Assembly: GCA_016931715.1 (NCBI GenBank)
Contig: JAFGEF010000039.1
Location: forward strand, 1-35,511
Origin: Sedimentisphaerales bacterium
GTDB taxonomy: Bacteria; Planctomycetota; Phycisphaerae; Sedimentisphaerales; Anaerobacaceae
Direction of reading: 5' to 3'
Length of the DNA: 35,511 nt
A program made the position numbers and the translations under genes. This document shows positions 8,390 to 15,998 of this stretch, piece after piece (positions within the stretch are counted from its first letter, which is position 1; the number at the start of each line of letters is the position of its first letter). Under the pieces are notes generated by a model. It was not told the DNA's origin. It did no database searches and saw only the letters and a list, made by a program, of their open reading frames with translations.

Positions 8390-8762
8390 ATTGATAATCA
8401 GAACATAAAAAATAACAACAAACGTAAAAGTCATAATAATATGAGATATGTGCTCTTGAGCGTATTAAGCAAAAGTTTTTACCAACTATTTTGGATTTGA
8501 AACAAAACGTACAATCGCAACTTAAAATATATTCGCAGGCTGGATCCTTCGTTTTACTCAGGATGACAAATTTCAATTTGTGATTGTTTAGATCAATTAA
8601 TAGCGGATTTCCGTAAAAAATCCGGTTTCTTATATTAATTTTCTGGCGTCCGTAGATGATTTTGATATGATTTTTGATATTGAAGTGTGAGAATTGTTCT
8701 GTTCAGGAGCTTATGTGGAAAAAATCAAACAAAATACGCATAAAGAGGGAAGATCAATTTCT
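8390..8762. other. Intergenic region between rarA and the plus-strand membrane protein
   Basis: No convincing gene is present. The stretch holds a dispersed-repeat-like element at 8542-8568 and a small hairpin with 7-bp arms (CGGATTT 8604-8610, AAATCCG 8618-8624). It also contains the plus-strand leader of the following gene, with GAGGGAAG ahead of the ATG at 8763. I could not identify a clear promoter for the plus-strand gene. Confidence 0.5.
8542..8568 (-). repeat. Short dispersed-repeat-like element (GTCATCCTGAG...GGATC type)
   Basis: On the minus strand the segment reads TGTCATCCTGAG, then TAAAACGAAGGATCC. From general knowledge it resembles the widespread 'GTCATTCTGAGCGAAGCGAAGAATC' intergenic motif seen in many bacterial genomes. 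It can form a small stem with ATCCT/AGGAT arms. Only one copy is seen here, so repeat status rests on recognition rather than on this window. Confidence 0.4.
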
Positions 8763-10259
8763 ATGAAACTCAAACAATTTTTATTAACTAAAAAACTGAA
8801 GACACAACTCGTAATATCCGGACTGTTTATCATCTCTATATATATCGCAGCCTTCATCTACAGTAAGCCTATAATCGATACTGACTACCTCGCTCAATTA
8901 AACAAAATAAACATACCTGAGAACTACAAACCTGAAGACAACGCATGGCTTTATTACCAGAAAGCACTTGAACTTTACAAAGAGCCTGATTTCGGAAATG
9001 AATACAGCATTATTATGGATAATTATTATAAAGACTTTTTCGATTTCAATGATACAGAACAGGAAATTATAACCAAATGGATTGAACAAAACCAGCCTGC
9101 ATGGGAGGAATTTTCCAAAGCGAGCCTTAAACCATACTTTTATTTTAAATACGAAATACAGGAATTAGACGAAACTTTCCCTTATAGCGGCTTGATTACA
9201 GCACTTGATTTACCTGATTTAATGAAAATTGGGATTCCACAGATCGGTACTTTAAGACCAATTTCTTTCTTGTGCAGATGGAGAGTCAATATGTACTCAG
9301 CAAAAGCCAATACACAAAAAGCTGTTGAAGACAGTTTCACTCTTCTAAAGGCTGCTTTTCATTTTCAAGAAAATATATTACTTAACGTACAATTGGTGGG
9401 TTTGGCAAGTCATTCTATCGGCATCGAAAGTCTGCTAAAAATTGTTTCTGAAAACGAATTATCATTAAGCATGTTGGAAGATATACAAAATCGCCTGAAT
9501 GATATGTATAAGTCGCATCCGATTATAATAAATTTGGAAGGCGAGAAAATTACTTTTTATGACATAGTCCAGTATATGTTCACTAAAGGCGGCCTGGGAG
9601 GCGGCCATTTGATACCAAAATCTATCCCGATTCTAATCCCAATGACAAGTGTAGTCATATCTATGGGTGAACCTGATCCCAGTCCGACAAGAAAAGAGAA
9701 ACTCATGTTTGTGGCTTTGAGCATGCTCCATACCAGACGTAACAAAACTATTGCAAAATATAATGAAATATTCGAGCAAATGCAGAAAATGCAGGAAATG
9801 ACACCGTATGAAGTTAAGCAGTCCGGCTATTCAACGGGGCTTAATCCGCCGTCTGTATTCAACTACAGAATACATTTCAGCTCATTTACCAAACAAAGCA
9901 GGAATTTCCTCATCAGTATATTTACACCTGCAATGGAAAGACTATCGCAAATGATACAGGAGAGAAGAACGGAATACGAAGCGACAATAACGATTTTGGC
10001 ACTTAAGCGATACAGAATAGAAAAAGGAAGTCATCCTGAGAATCTTCAGGAATTGCTCGAGGCCGGATATATAACAAAGATACCAATAGATCCATACAGT
10101 AACAAGCCATTAGTCTATAGAAAAGAAGGAGATGATTTTATACTTTACAGTGTCGGCGAAGATTTCAAGGATGATGGAGGAAAGAGCGATAGCAGTACTG
10201 TAAAATGGAGAACATCAAGCAACAAACCAGGTGACGCGGTTTTCTGGCCTGTCCAATAA
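8763..10259 (+). CDS. Membrane-anchored protein of unknown function with pseudopilin-like C-terminal segment
   Basis: 498 residues from the ATG at 8763, chosen because GAGGGAAG precedes it and the protein then starts MKLKQFLL before a membrane helix (about residues 15-35). The longer frame starts with TTG at 8694 without support. The bulk is a helical, mostly charged outer domain I do not recognise. The last 70 residues (ALKRYRIEKGSHPENLQELL, then DPYSNKPLVYR and YSVGEDFKDDGGK) resemble the C-terminal part of type II secretion pseudopilins such as GspG. It lacks the pilin N-terminal methylation motif. It stands alone on the plus strand between two minus-strand operons. Confidence 0.75.
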   Translation: MKLKQFLLTKKLKTQLVISGLFIISIYIAAFIYSKPIIDTDYLAQLNKINIPENYKPEDNAWLYYQKALELYKEPDFGNEYSIIMDNYYKDFFDFNDTEQEIITKWIEQNQPAWEEFSKASLKPYFYFKYEIQELDETFPYSGLITALDLPDLMKIGIPQIGTLRPISFLCRWRVNMYSAKANTQKAVEDSFTLLKAAFHFQENILLNVQLVGLASHSIGIESLLKIVSENELSLSMLEDIQNRLNDMYKSHPIIINLEGEKITFYDIVQYMFTKGGLGGGHLIPKSIPILIPMTSVVISMGEPDPSPTRKEKLMFVALSMLHTRRNKTIAKYNEIFEQMQKMQEMTPYEVKQSGYSTGLNPPSVFNYRIHFSSFTKQSRNFLISIFTPAMERLSQMIQERRTEYEATITILALKRYRIEKGSHPENLQELLEAGYITKIPIDPYSNKPLVYRKEGDDFILYSVGEDFKDDGGKSDSSTVKWRTSSNKPGDAVFWPVQ

Positions 10260-10332
10260 ATCGGGGCGTGAATAATATTTGTTTGCGTCATTCGAAATTG
10301 CATTAAAACGCATTTATTATTTATGATTGATA

Positions 10333-11361
10333 TTAACTGGTTCTGTCGGCCATGAATTTTGCTGTTTCAATGAGGGCGTCTTTTGTTCGACTTTCCGGCA
10401 ATTCGTCCAGGGCATGTATAGCCCTGGAAACATATTTCTGAGCCTGATTTGACGCATATTCCAGGCAGCCGGAATCTTTTAACATCTCTATGAACATTTT
10501 CCTTTTGCTCTTTGATATATCGCTTTCAAGATATGTATTTATCAGTTCGTCCCTTTTTAATTTATCAACAGTGTTCAGCAAATGAATCACTGCCAGAGTC
10601 GGCTTGCGTTTATCAACATCTCTGCCGGGTGTTTTACCCGTTTGTTTTTCATCTCCTGTTATATCGAGAAGGTCATCAGTGATTTGAAAAGCAATACCTG
10701 CGTTAAGTCCAAAATCGGCAAAAAGTTTCGCCTGTTTATCATCCGACTGTGTTAAAACAGCGCCGAGATAGCAGCTATTACTGAAAAGAGCAGCACTTTT
10801 TTCTGTAATGACATTGATATATTCAGTCTCGCTCATTTGCCAGTTATCTTTTTGTACAATCTGCCGAAGTTCTCCTTCGCAAAGTCTTACTGCGGCATCT
10901 GCAATAATCTTAATTACCCGTGGCTCCAGTTCCGAAGATAACTTAAAGACATGACCCAATAAAAAATCGCCTAACAATACAGCGGATTCGTTTCCCCAAA
11001 GACTGTTTATAGTAGGTTTTCCCCGCCGCTGCCTCCCATCGTCAATAACATCATCATGCAGCAAAGTCGCATGATGAACCATCTCGATACATGCCGCAAC
11101 ACGTATTACCTCTTCCCCCTGAAAAGCATCATGAACAGCCAGATATGATAAAAGCACCAGGCCGGGTCGAATCATTTTCCCGCTTCGATTGCGCAAAGAT
11201 TCGAGCAGTTGATTTATATCCGGATCTTTTTGCCCCCTGGAAGAAAATTTTAATTGCTCATTTATTAATTTCTTGACTTGAGTCAGCTCATCTTTAACGA
11301 GCGCAAAAGAGGGTATCTGTTTATGTGAATCCTTAATATTGGTTCGTGCAGGTGAGTTCAT
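10333..11361 (-). CDS. Trans-polyprenyl diphosphate synthase (octaprenyl/heptaprenyl type)
   Basis: 342 residues with both aspartate-rich motifs of the trans-isoprenyl diphosphate synthases: LLHDDVIDD followed by RRGKPT, and FQITDDLLDITGD with KTPGRDVDKRKPT. It condenses isopentenyl diphosphate onto an allylic primer with Mg2+ to make long-chain polyprenyl diphosphate, commonly the quinone side chain. Product length cannot be told safely from sequence here. The ATG at 11361 lacks a clear Shine-Dalgarno sequence. The gene follows ilvE on the same strand after a 112-bp spacer containing an inverted-repeat element, so co-transcription is uncertain. Confidence 0.92.
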   Translation of the reverse strand: MNSPARTNIKDSHKQIPSFALVKDELTQVKKLINEQLKFSSRGQKDPDINQLLESLRNRSGKMIRPGLVLLSYLAVHDAFQGEEVIRVAACIEMVHHATLLHDDVIDDGRQRRGKPTINSLWGNESAVLLGDFLLGHVFKLSSELEPRVIKIIADAAVRLCEGELRQIVQKDNWQMSETEYINVITEKSAALFSNSCYLGAVLTQSDDKQAKLFADFGLNAGIAFQITDDLLDITGDEKQTGKTPGRDVDKRKPTLAVIHLLNTVDKLKRDELINTYLESDISKSKRKMFIEMLKDSGCLEYASNQAQKYVSRAIHALDELPESRTKDALIETAKFMADRTS

Positions 11362-11375
11362 TATTAGTTTTTTGC

Positions 11376-11389
11376 TTTGAGTGTTGAGT
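11376..11389. repeat. Period-7 tract upstream of the polyprenyl synthase
   Basis: Two heptamers, TTTGAGT and GTTGAGT, lie in tandem. A second period-7 tract, CTCAAAA-CTTAAAA, is at 11455-11468 on the other side of the palindromic element in the same spacer and runs up to the ilvE stop. They resemble the heptamer tracts in the lol operon spacers. Confidence 0.4.
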
Positions 11390-11393
11390 TCTT

Positions 11394-11450
11394 GTAGGGC
11401 GGGCTTAAGCCCACCAAATATTATTCAGCACAGGCTAAAACCCATCCTAC
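11394..11450. repeat. Palindromic intergenic element with inverted arms
   Basis: Arms of 18 bases at 11394-11411 (GTAGGGCGGGCTTAAGCC) and 11433-11450 (GGCTAAAACCCATCCTAC) are inverted copies that differ at a few positions. The left arm also contains the perfect palindrome GGGCTTAAGCCC. The design resembles dispersed REP-like 'GTAGGGTGGGCTTTAGCCCACC' elements known from many genomes. It could double as a weak bidirectional terminator after ilvE, but no T-run follows. Confidence 0.55.
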
Positions 11451-11473
11451 TTTTCTCAAAACTTAAAACTTTC

Positions 11474-12337
11474 CTATTCTTTTCCATGAGCATATTTAAA
11501 GAATTTTTCTCTTAGCCTTGTTGTGATTGGTCCGGGCTTGCCTTCGCCGATTGTTCGTCCGTCAATTTCGACAATCCCGATGACTTCAGCGGCAGTGCCG
11601 GTAAGGAAAAACTCATCACAGACATATAAGTCAAATCTTGTCAGATTTTTCTCAATGACGCAGATTTTCTCCTCTTTGGCAAGCTTAATGACAACTTTCC
11701 GGGTTATGCCTTCGAGTGAACCTGCTTCGACTGGAGGAGCATAAATAACACCATCTTTAACGATAAAAACATTATCGCCCGTAGCTTCAGCAACATAACC
11801 TTCGTGATTATACATAACCGCTTCGGGTACGTTGCTGTCAAGCGCTTCGATTTTTGCAAGAATATTATTCAGATAATTCATGCTCTTGACCTGTGGCGGA
11901 ATCGCAAGTGGATGATTGCGAACGGTAGTTGCACTGATTATCTTCATTCCTTTTTCATAAAGTTCCTCTGGATAAAGCTGAATTTTATCAGCGATGATAA
12001 TTATGCAGCTTTTTTCACAAGTGAATGGATTTAAACCAAGCGATCCTACGCCGCGAGTTATCAGCAGCCTGATATAGCCATTTACAATGTTATTCGCTTT
12101 TACAGTTTCTTCCATTGCTTTGGTGAGTTCATCGTGAGTAAGGCGAATTGTCAGGCGAATTGCTTTTGCTGATTCGAAAAGTCTTTTAATATGAGCATCG
12201 TTTTCAAAAATCCGGCCGTCATAAACTCGGATGCCTTCAAAAACACCATCACCATAAAGCAATCCATGGTCAAAGACCGATACCTTCGCATCGTCCCTGT
12301 CAACAAGTTTTCCATCAAGCCAGATTTTCAATCCCAT
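11474..12337 (-). CDS. ilvE: Branched-chain amino acid aminotransferase (class IV PLP enzyme)
   Basis: 287 residues, the usual length of bacterial class IV aminotransferases. The N-terminus has the substrate-side FDHGLLYGDGVFEGIRVY. The PLP lysine is in VKSMNYLNNI, and the cofactor region EATGDNVFIV and the phosphate-binding LTGTAAEV follow. It transfers the amino group between glutamate and the 2-oxo acids of Leu, Ile and Val in the cytoplasm. A D-amino-acid aminotransferase or aminodeoxychorismate lyase is the main alternative, but the motifs fit IlvE best. AGGA lies about ten bases before the ATG. It sits downstream of lolD with a 61-bp gap. Confidence 0.9.
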   Translation of the reverse strand: MGLKIWLDGKLVDRDDAKVSVFDHGLLYGDGVFEGIRVYDGRIFENDAHIKRLFESAKAIRLTIRLTHDELTKAMEETVKANNIVNGYIRLLITRGVGSLGLNPFTCEKSCIIIIADKIQLYPEELYEKGMKIISATTVRNHPLAIPPQVKSMNYLNNILAKIEALDSNVPEAVMYNHEGYVAEATGDNVFIVKDGVIYAPPVEAGSLEGITRKVVIKLAKEEKICVIEKNLTRFDLYVCDEFFLTGTAAEVIGIVEIDGRTIGEGKPGPITTRLREKFFKYAHGKE

Positions 12338-12398
12338 AACTATAATCCTATATTTTTATCTTTATGTGCGTATCAAGTTACACATTTCATATTATACC

Positions 12399-13091
12399 TT
12401 ACGCACCCTTAATTTCACCATCAATAATTTTTACAATTCTGCCGGCTCTTTTGGCGATTCTTTCATCATGCGTAACCATAACGATAGTCTGTCCGGCTTT
12501 ATTGAGGCTCTCAAGAACCTCTAAAATACTATTTCCTGTGGCAGAGTCAAGATTTCCTGTCGGCTCATCCGCCAAAAGAAGTACCGGCTCGTTCATTAAT
12601 GCCCTGCCTATCGCAACTCTCTGGCGTTCTCCGCCTGATAACTGGTAAGGCTTATGCTTTGCTCTTTCGGACAGACCAAGCTGTTCGAGAAGCTCTTTTG
12701 CACGGTTTTTTGCCCATTTTCTGCATAAAAACCAGCCTGGAATGCTTGTACCTGCCATTACAGGCAGATAAACATTTTCCAACACATTTAATTCGTCCAA
12801 CAAATGATAAAACTGAAATACAAAACCGACCTTTTTATTTCTGAATTTGTTCAAATCCCTTGCTGGGATTCGATTCAAATCCTGGCCGTTGAATTTAACA
12901 ATACCTTTGTCCGGCCTGTCTAAAGCGCCTAAAATATGCAATAATGTACTTTTACCGCTGCCGGAAGCGCCGATTATTGCCGCAAATTCACCTTTTTTAA
13001 CGGTTAAGTTCGCACCTTTGAGCACTTTGACTTTTGTCGGTCCCATTTTGTAGGACTTATATAAATCTTCAGCTTTTAATAAAACTTCCAT
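12399..13091 (-). CDS. lolD: Lipoprotein-releasing ABC transporter ATP-binding protein (LolD-like)
   Basis: 230 residues with a complete ABC ATPase set: Walker A GASGSGKST, Q-loop VFQFYHLL, signature LSGGERQRVAIGRAL, Walker B LLLADEPTGNLD and switch His in VMVTHDE. The E-P-T-G-N-L-D form and overall length are typical of the LolD/MacB group. It would energise the two adjacent FtsX-type permeases to extract lipoproteins from the inner membrane. It follows the permease genes by 58 bp on the same strand. No clear Shine-Dalgarno precedes the ATG. MacB-type or FtsE-type roles are less likely because two LolC/E-like permeases flank it. Confidence 0.9.
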   Translation of the reverse strand: MEVLLKAEDLYKSYKMGPTKVKVLKGANLTVKKGEFAAIIGASGSGKSTLLHILGALDRPDKGIVKFNGQDLNRIPARDLNKFRNKKVGFVFQFYHLLDELNVLENVYLPVMAGTSIPGWFLCRKWAKNRAKELLEQLGLSERAKHKPYQLSGGERQRVAIGRALMNEPVLLLADEPTGNLDSATGNSILEVLESLNKAGQTIVMVTHDERIAKRAGRIVKIIDGEIKGA

Positions 13092-13126
13092 ATTTTTTTC
13101 GAGTTTAGCGATGAGCGTTCATTTCA

Positions 13127-13154
13127 TGCTATACCCTGTACGCTATACGCTATA
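13127..13154. repeat. Four-unit heptamer repeat at the end of the second permease gene
   Basis: On the plus strand the units are TGCTATA, CCCTGTA, CGCTATA, CGCTATA, in strict 7-base register. The tract overlaps the stop codon of the permease gene (13150-13152) and fills part of the spacer before lolD. Confidence 0.55.
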
Positions 13155-14493
13155 ATTGGTTTACCTGCAAAATTTCAGCAGGATGTTTTCTTGCAGCCTG
13201 CCAGCTTGGGAAAAATGCACCGACTAAACAGGCTAAAATCGCCGCGGCTGCTATAATTAACAATATCGTAAAGTTTACACGATTCGGAATATCACCGATA
13301 GCATAAATTGCCCTGTCCCACAATTGAAACTCATATTTTTTATACAGCCAGTCTTCTATCCGATTGATATTCAACAGAAACAGCCAGCCGGCAAATAAAC
13401 CTATCACAGAACTCAAAAGACCTACAAAAAAAGCAAAAATTGAAAATAATTCTATCATATCCTTTTTCGAGGCTCCGACACTTTTCAAGATTCCGATATC
13501 TTTACTCTTGTGACTGATAATCATATAGAAGACAACAAGGACGATAAAAACCGTTGTCAGTCCGACAAAACCGAACATTACAATCAGCTCGGCCTCCTCG
13601 TTTTCCATAGGCGCGATTGAATCTCGTCTGAATTCCTTCCAGTTTTGCACAGTTACAGTACCTAAAAGAAATGCCTGCGTTTCTGTCTGCTTTTGAAGGC
13701 TGTATTCTTCCCACAAAGAGCGTACAATTTCGCAGCCTTTCCTGAGTTTTACTTCAGGCTGAAATTTAATATGAATTCGCGAAATTCTTTTCGTGGGACC
13801 ATCCATGCCGCAAAGTTTTTGAACCTGGTCAAAAGGCAAATATATTATCGAGCCATCGATACGCGGCAGTCCGCTCCTGGAAATATCGTTCACATAAAAA
13901 GTCTTCGTACGAACCATACTCGTACCAGCATCGGCAGGGGCGCCTTTCGCAGTCAATGGAAAGCAGCTTATCGAATACGCATATCTTGAAATACGAGTTC
14001 TGTCTGAATACCCGGTTTGACTAATTTTCAGCACTGAATGACCCGGTACACATCCAACCAAATTCGGGTCACTGCGAACTTTAAAAATATCTGATACGCT
14101 GCTCCTGTTGTAAAACAAAGTGTTTCCAAACTCCGTAGCTTCACTGTAACTATTCGGGTCAATACCCAAAATTTCAAGAGCTTCATCGGTATTCGTGCCT
14201 TTCGGTCTTATGAGAGCAAAACTTTTAATAACAGGCGCAACAAAGGCTATTTCCTTTTGCTGCTCCAGTATTTTAATAAAATCCTCATAGTAAGCAAAAC
14301 CGACAAGCGAGCTGGTACCAACAACACAGTCTCCTGTGACTTTATAATTGTTCTGCTTGAAATCACCGACAATTCCGTTCATTACCGTCATTACAATAAC
14401 AACAATAAAGACACACAGCGTGACTGCCAGTACCGCAAAATATGATATTTTGCGCTTTAAGAAATATTTCAATGCAAGAGTAATTTTATACAT
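13150..14493 (-). CDS. Lipoprotein-releasing ABC transporter permease (LolC/LolE-like, FtsX domain)
   Basis: 447 residues with the LolC/E/MacB topology. There is a first membrane helix near residues 17-40 (preceded by KYFLKRKISY), a large periplasmic domain of about 240 residues, then three C-terminal helices of the FtsX domain. KDIGILKSVGASKKDMIELF is the conserved cytoplasmic coupling segment for the ATPase. With LolD and the second permease it should form the exporter that passes lipoproteins to the outer-membrane route. It is 77 bases downstream of its equal-sized paralog. Start is ATG 14493 without a visible ribosome site. Which permease corresponds to LolC or LolE cannot be settled. Confidence 0.88.
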   Translation of the reverse strand: MYKITLALKYFLKRKISYFAVLAVTLCVFIVVIVMTVMNGIVGDFKQNNYKVTGDCVVGTSSLVGFAYYEDFIKILEQQKEIAFVAPVIKSFALIRPKGTNTDEALEILGIDPNSYSEATEFGNTLFYNRSSVSDIFKVRSDPNLVGCVPGHSVLKISQTGYSDRTRISRYAYSISCFPLTAKGAPADAGTSMVRTKTFYVNDISRSGLPRIDGSIIYLPFDQVQKLCGMDGPTKRISRIHIKFQPEVKLRKGCEIVRSLWEEYSLQKQTETQAFLLGTVTVQNWKEFRRDSIAPMENEEAELIVMFGFVGLTTVFIVLVVFYMIISHKSKDIGILKSVGASKKDMIELFSIFAFFVGLLSSVIGLFAGWLFLLNINRIEDWLYKKYEFQLWDRAIYAIGDIPNRVNFTILLIIAAAAILACLVGAFFPSWQAARKHPAEILQVNQL

Positions 14494-14507
14494 AAATCAA
14501 TAAAATT

Positions 14508-14564
14508 CTAATATCTAATTTCTAAATCCTAAACAAATTTGAAATCCTTTCGAATTTAGGATTT
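14508..14564. repeat. Heptamer repeat plus inverted repeat between the two lol permease genes
   Basis: Four units in 7-base register (CTAATAT, CTAATTT, CTAAATC, CTAAACA; 14508-14535) occupy the spacer. The last units form one arm of a perfect 10-bp inverted repeat, AAATCCTAAA (14524-14533) with TTTAGGATTT (14555-14564). No T-run follows in the direction of transcription, so it looks like an internal hairpin rather than a terminator. Confidence 0.5.
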
Positions 14565-14569
14565 TTCTT

Positions 14570-15913
14570 TCATTCATATCTTAAAATTTCAACAGGTTTT
14601 GTTCTGGCGGCGATGATAGCAGGTATCACAGCTCCGACAGCAGCGGCCGCTATCGCGAACACTATCACTTGAATAGCCAGCGACCAGTCAACTTCATTTG
14701 GGATTTTCGTGAATAAATACACGCTGCTTTTCCAGAGTTTCAAGCCGAAGATTATCCTTATCCATTCCTCAATCGTATTTATGTTCTTTGTAATAATAAA
14801 ACCCAGAACAGCCCCGATACCTGAGCCGACTGTGCCGACACAAGCTCCGAAACCGATAAAAATCCATGCTACCGAGCCGCTGGTTGTGCCGCAGCTTTTT
14901 ATTACGGCTATATCCTTCTGTTTCAAACGAACAATCAGGCTGAATATACAGAATATTAATATGACCGCACCAAAACTGACTACGCCGAAAATGACCAGCA
15001 GCACATTCATCTGCTGATAATACGCCGCGATGATAAGGCTCTGCCTCTGGAGTGACGTAGCAATGCTTGTCTGGTACATAAGAGATTGACTTGAGTTATA
15101 ATAATCTTTAACGAAATTCTGCCATACGCCGCGAATTATCGCCAAAGACGCATCTGTATCAGCACCTTGTGTCAGTCTAATTTGTATCTGTTCAGCAACA
15201 GGCAGCTTTTCGTCGGGATACAGAACCTTGCTGAATTGCTCTACGGGGAAATATACTGTCCCGTTATCGAAATCATAAAAACCAGTCTCAACAATATCTG
15301 AAATTGTAAAGCTGACAAGCTGCCTCTTAAAATCCTGTACAGAGTCTCCCCCTGATAATGCCGATGCGGCGCCTGTTGTAAGCTTGACCTCCTTACCAAG
15401 CATTTTACGGGCTTCTTCGATGTTATATTCATCAGTTTTTTCATCCGGCTCTGTCAATAAGCCTATCGCGACATACCCATAAGATTCATTTGGTGAGTTT
15501 GCATCATTTTTAGATATTTCCGGAGACGGATATTTATTACTTATTAAAAACTGATTGAAATCTGTCACCTTCTCCCTTCGTTCCGGCTCCATCCCCATAA
15601 TCTGGACAGCCCTGACATCACCTATGTCCACAAGCAAAAGGCCATAACCCCAAATCACTGCGGTTGCCCCTTGTACCTGTGACGTTTGCTCCAAACCTTC
15701 TATGAGCTTGTCATAATTGGAAATCACGAAAGGAGGCTCAATTACGATGTCACCAAGCGCCTCAACTACAGACTGCTCAAATGCATCAATAAAGCCTGAA
15801 AACAGGCTTGCAACCACAATGAGCATCGAAACGGAGACTGCCACAGCCGCTATGCTTAAAAATACTATCCTCTTCTTTCGCAAATATCGCAGCCATAAAA
15901 ATAGTTTCAACAT
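14570..15913 (-). CDS. Lipoprotein-releasing ABC transporter permease (LolC/LolE-like, FtsX domain)
   Basis: 447 residues, the same length and layout as the adjacent permease. There is an N-terminal helix after RYLRKKRIVF, a periplasmic domain, and three C-terminal helices. The coupling segment KDIAVIKSCGTTSGSVAWIF corresponds to the KDIGILKSVGAS motif of the partner. The C-termini also match (ARTKPVEILRYE against ARKHPAEILQVN). It is first of the permease-permease-ATPase set, 85 bp downstream of lysS. Two different permeases indicate a heteromeric LolCDE-type complex rather than a MacB homodimer. There is no Shine-Dalgarno sequence before the ATG. Confidence 0.88.
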   Translation of the reverse strand: MLKLFLWLRYLRKKRIVFLSIAAVAVSVSMLIVVASLFSGFIDAFEQSVVEALGDIVIEPPFVISNYDKLIEGLEQTSQVQGATAVIWGYGLLLVDIGDVRAVQIMGMEPERREKVTDFNQFLISNKYPSPEISKNDANSPNESYGYVAIGLLTEPDEKTDEYNIEEARKMLGKEVKLTTGAASALSGGDSVQDFKRQLVSFTISDIVETGFYDFDNGTVYFPVEQFSKVLYPDEKLPVAEQIQIRLTQGADTDASLAIIRGVWQNFVKDYYNSSQSLMYQTSIATSLQRQSLIIAAYYQQMNVLLVIFGVVSFGAVILIFCIFSLIVRLKQKDIAVIKSCGTTSGSVAWIFIGFGACVGTVGSGIGAVLGFIITKNINTIEEWIRIIFGLKLWKSSVYLFTKIPNEVDWSLAIQVIVFAIAAAAVGAVIPAIIAARTKPVEILRYE

Positions 15914-15998
15914 TGATTACACACTGCCATAAAAAGGTTTTAGGTTTATCCGTTGCGCTGCTCGTTGACGGCCAGACAGGTCTGGCTTATCCGACTCG

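Noticed and set aside
15971..15986. Palindrome GCCAGAC-AG-GTCTGGC between lysS and the first lol permease as a terminator
   Set aside because: The two-base loop cannot form in RNA as drawn and no T-run follows. At most it is a binding site, with no other support.
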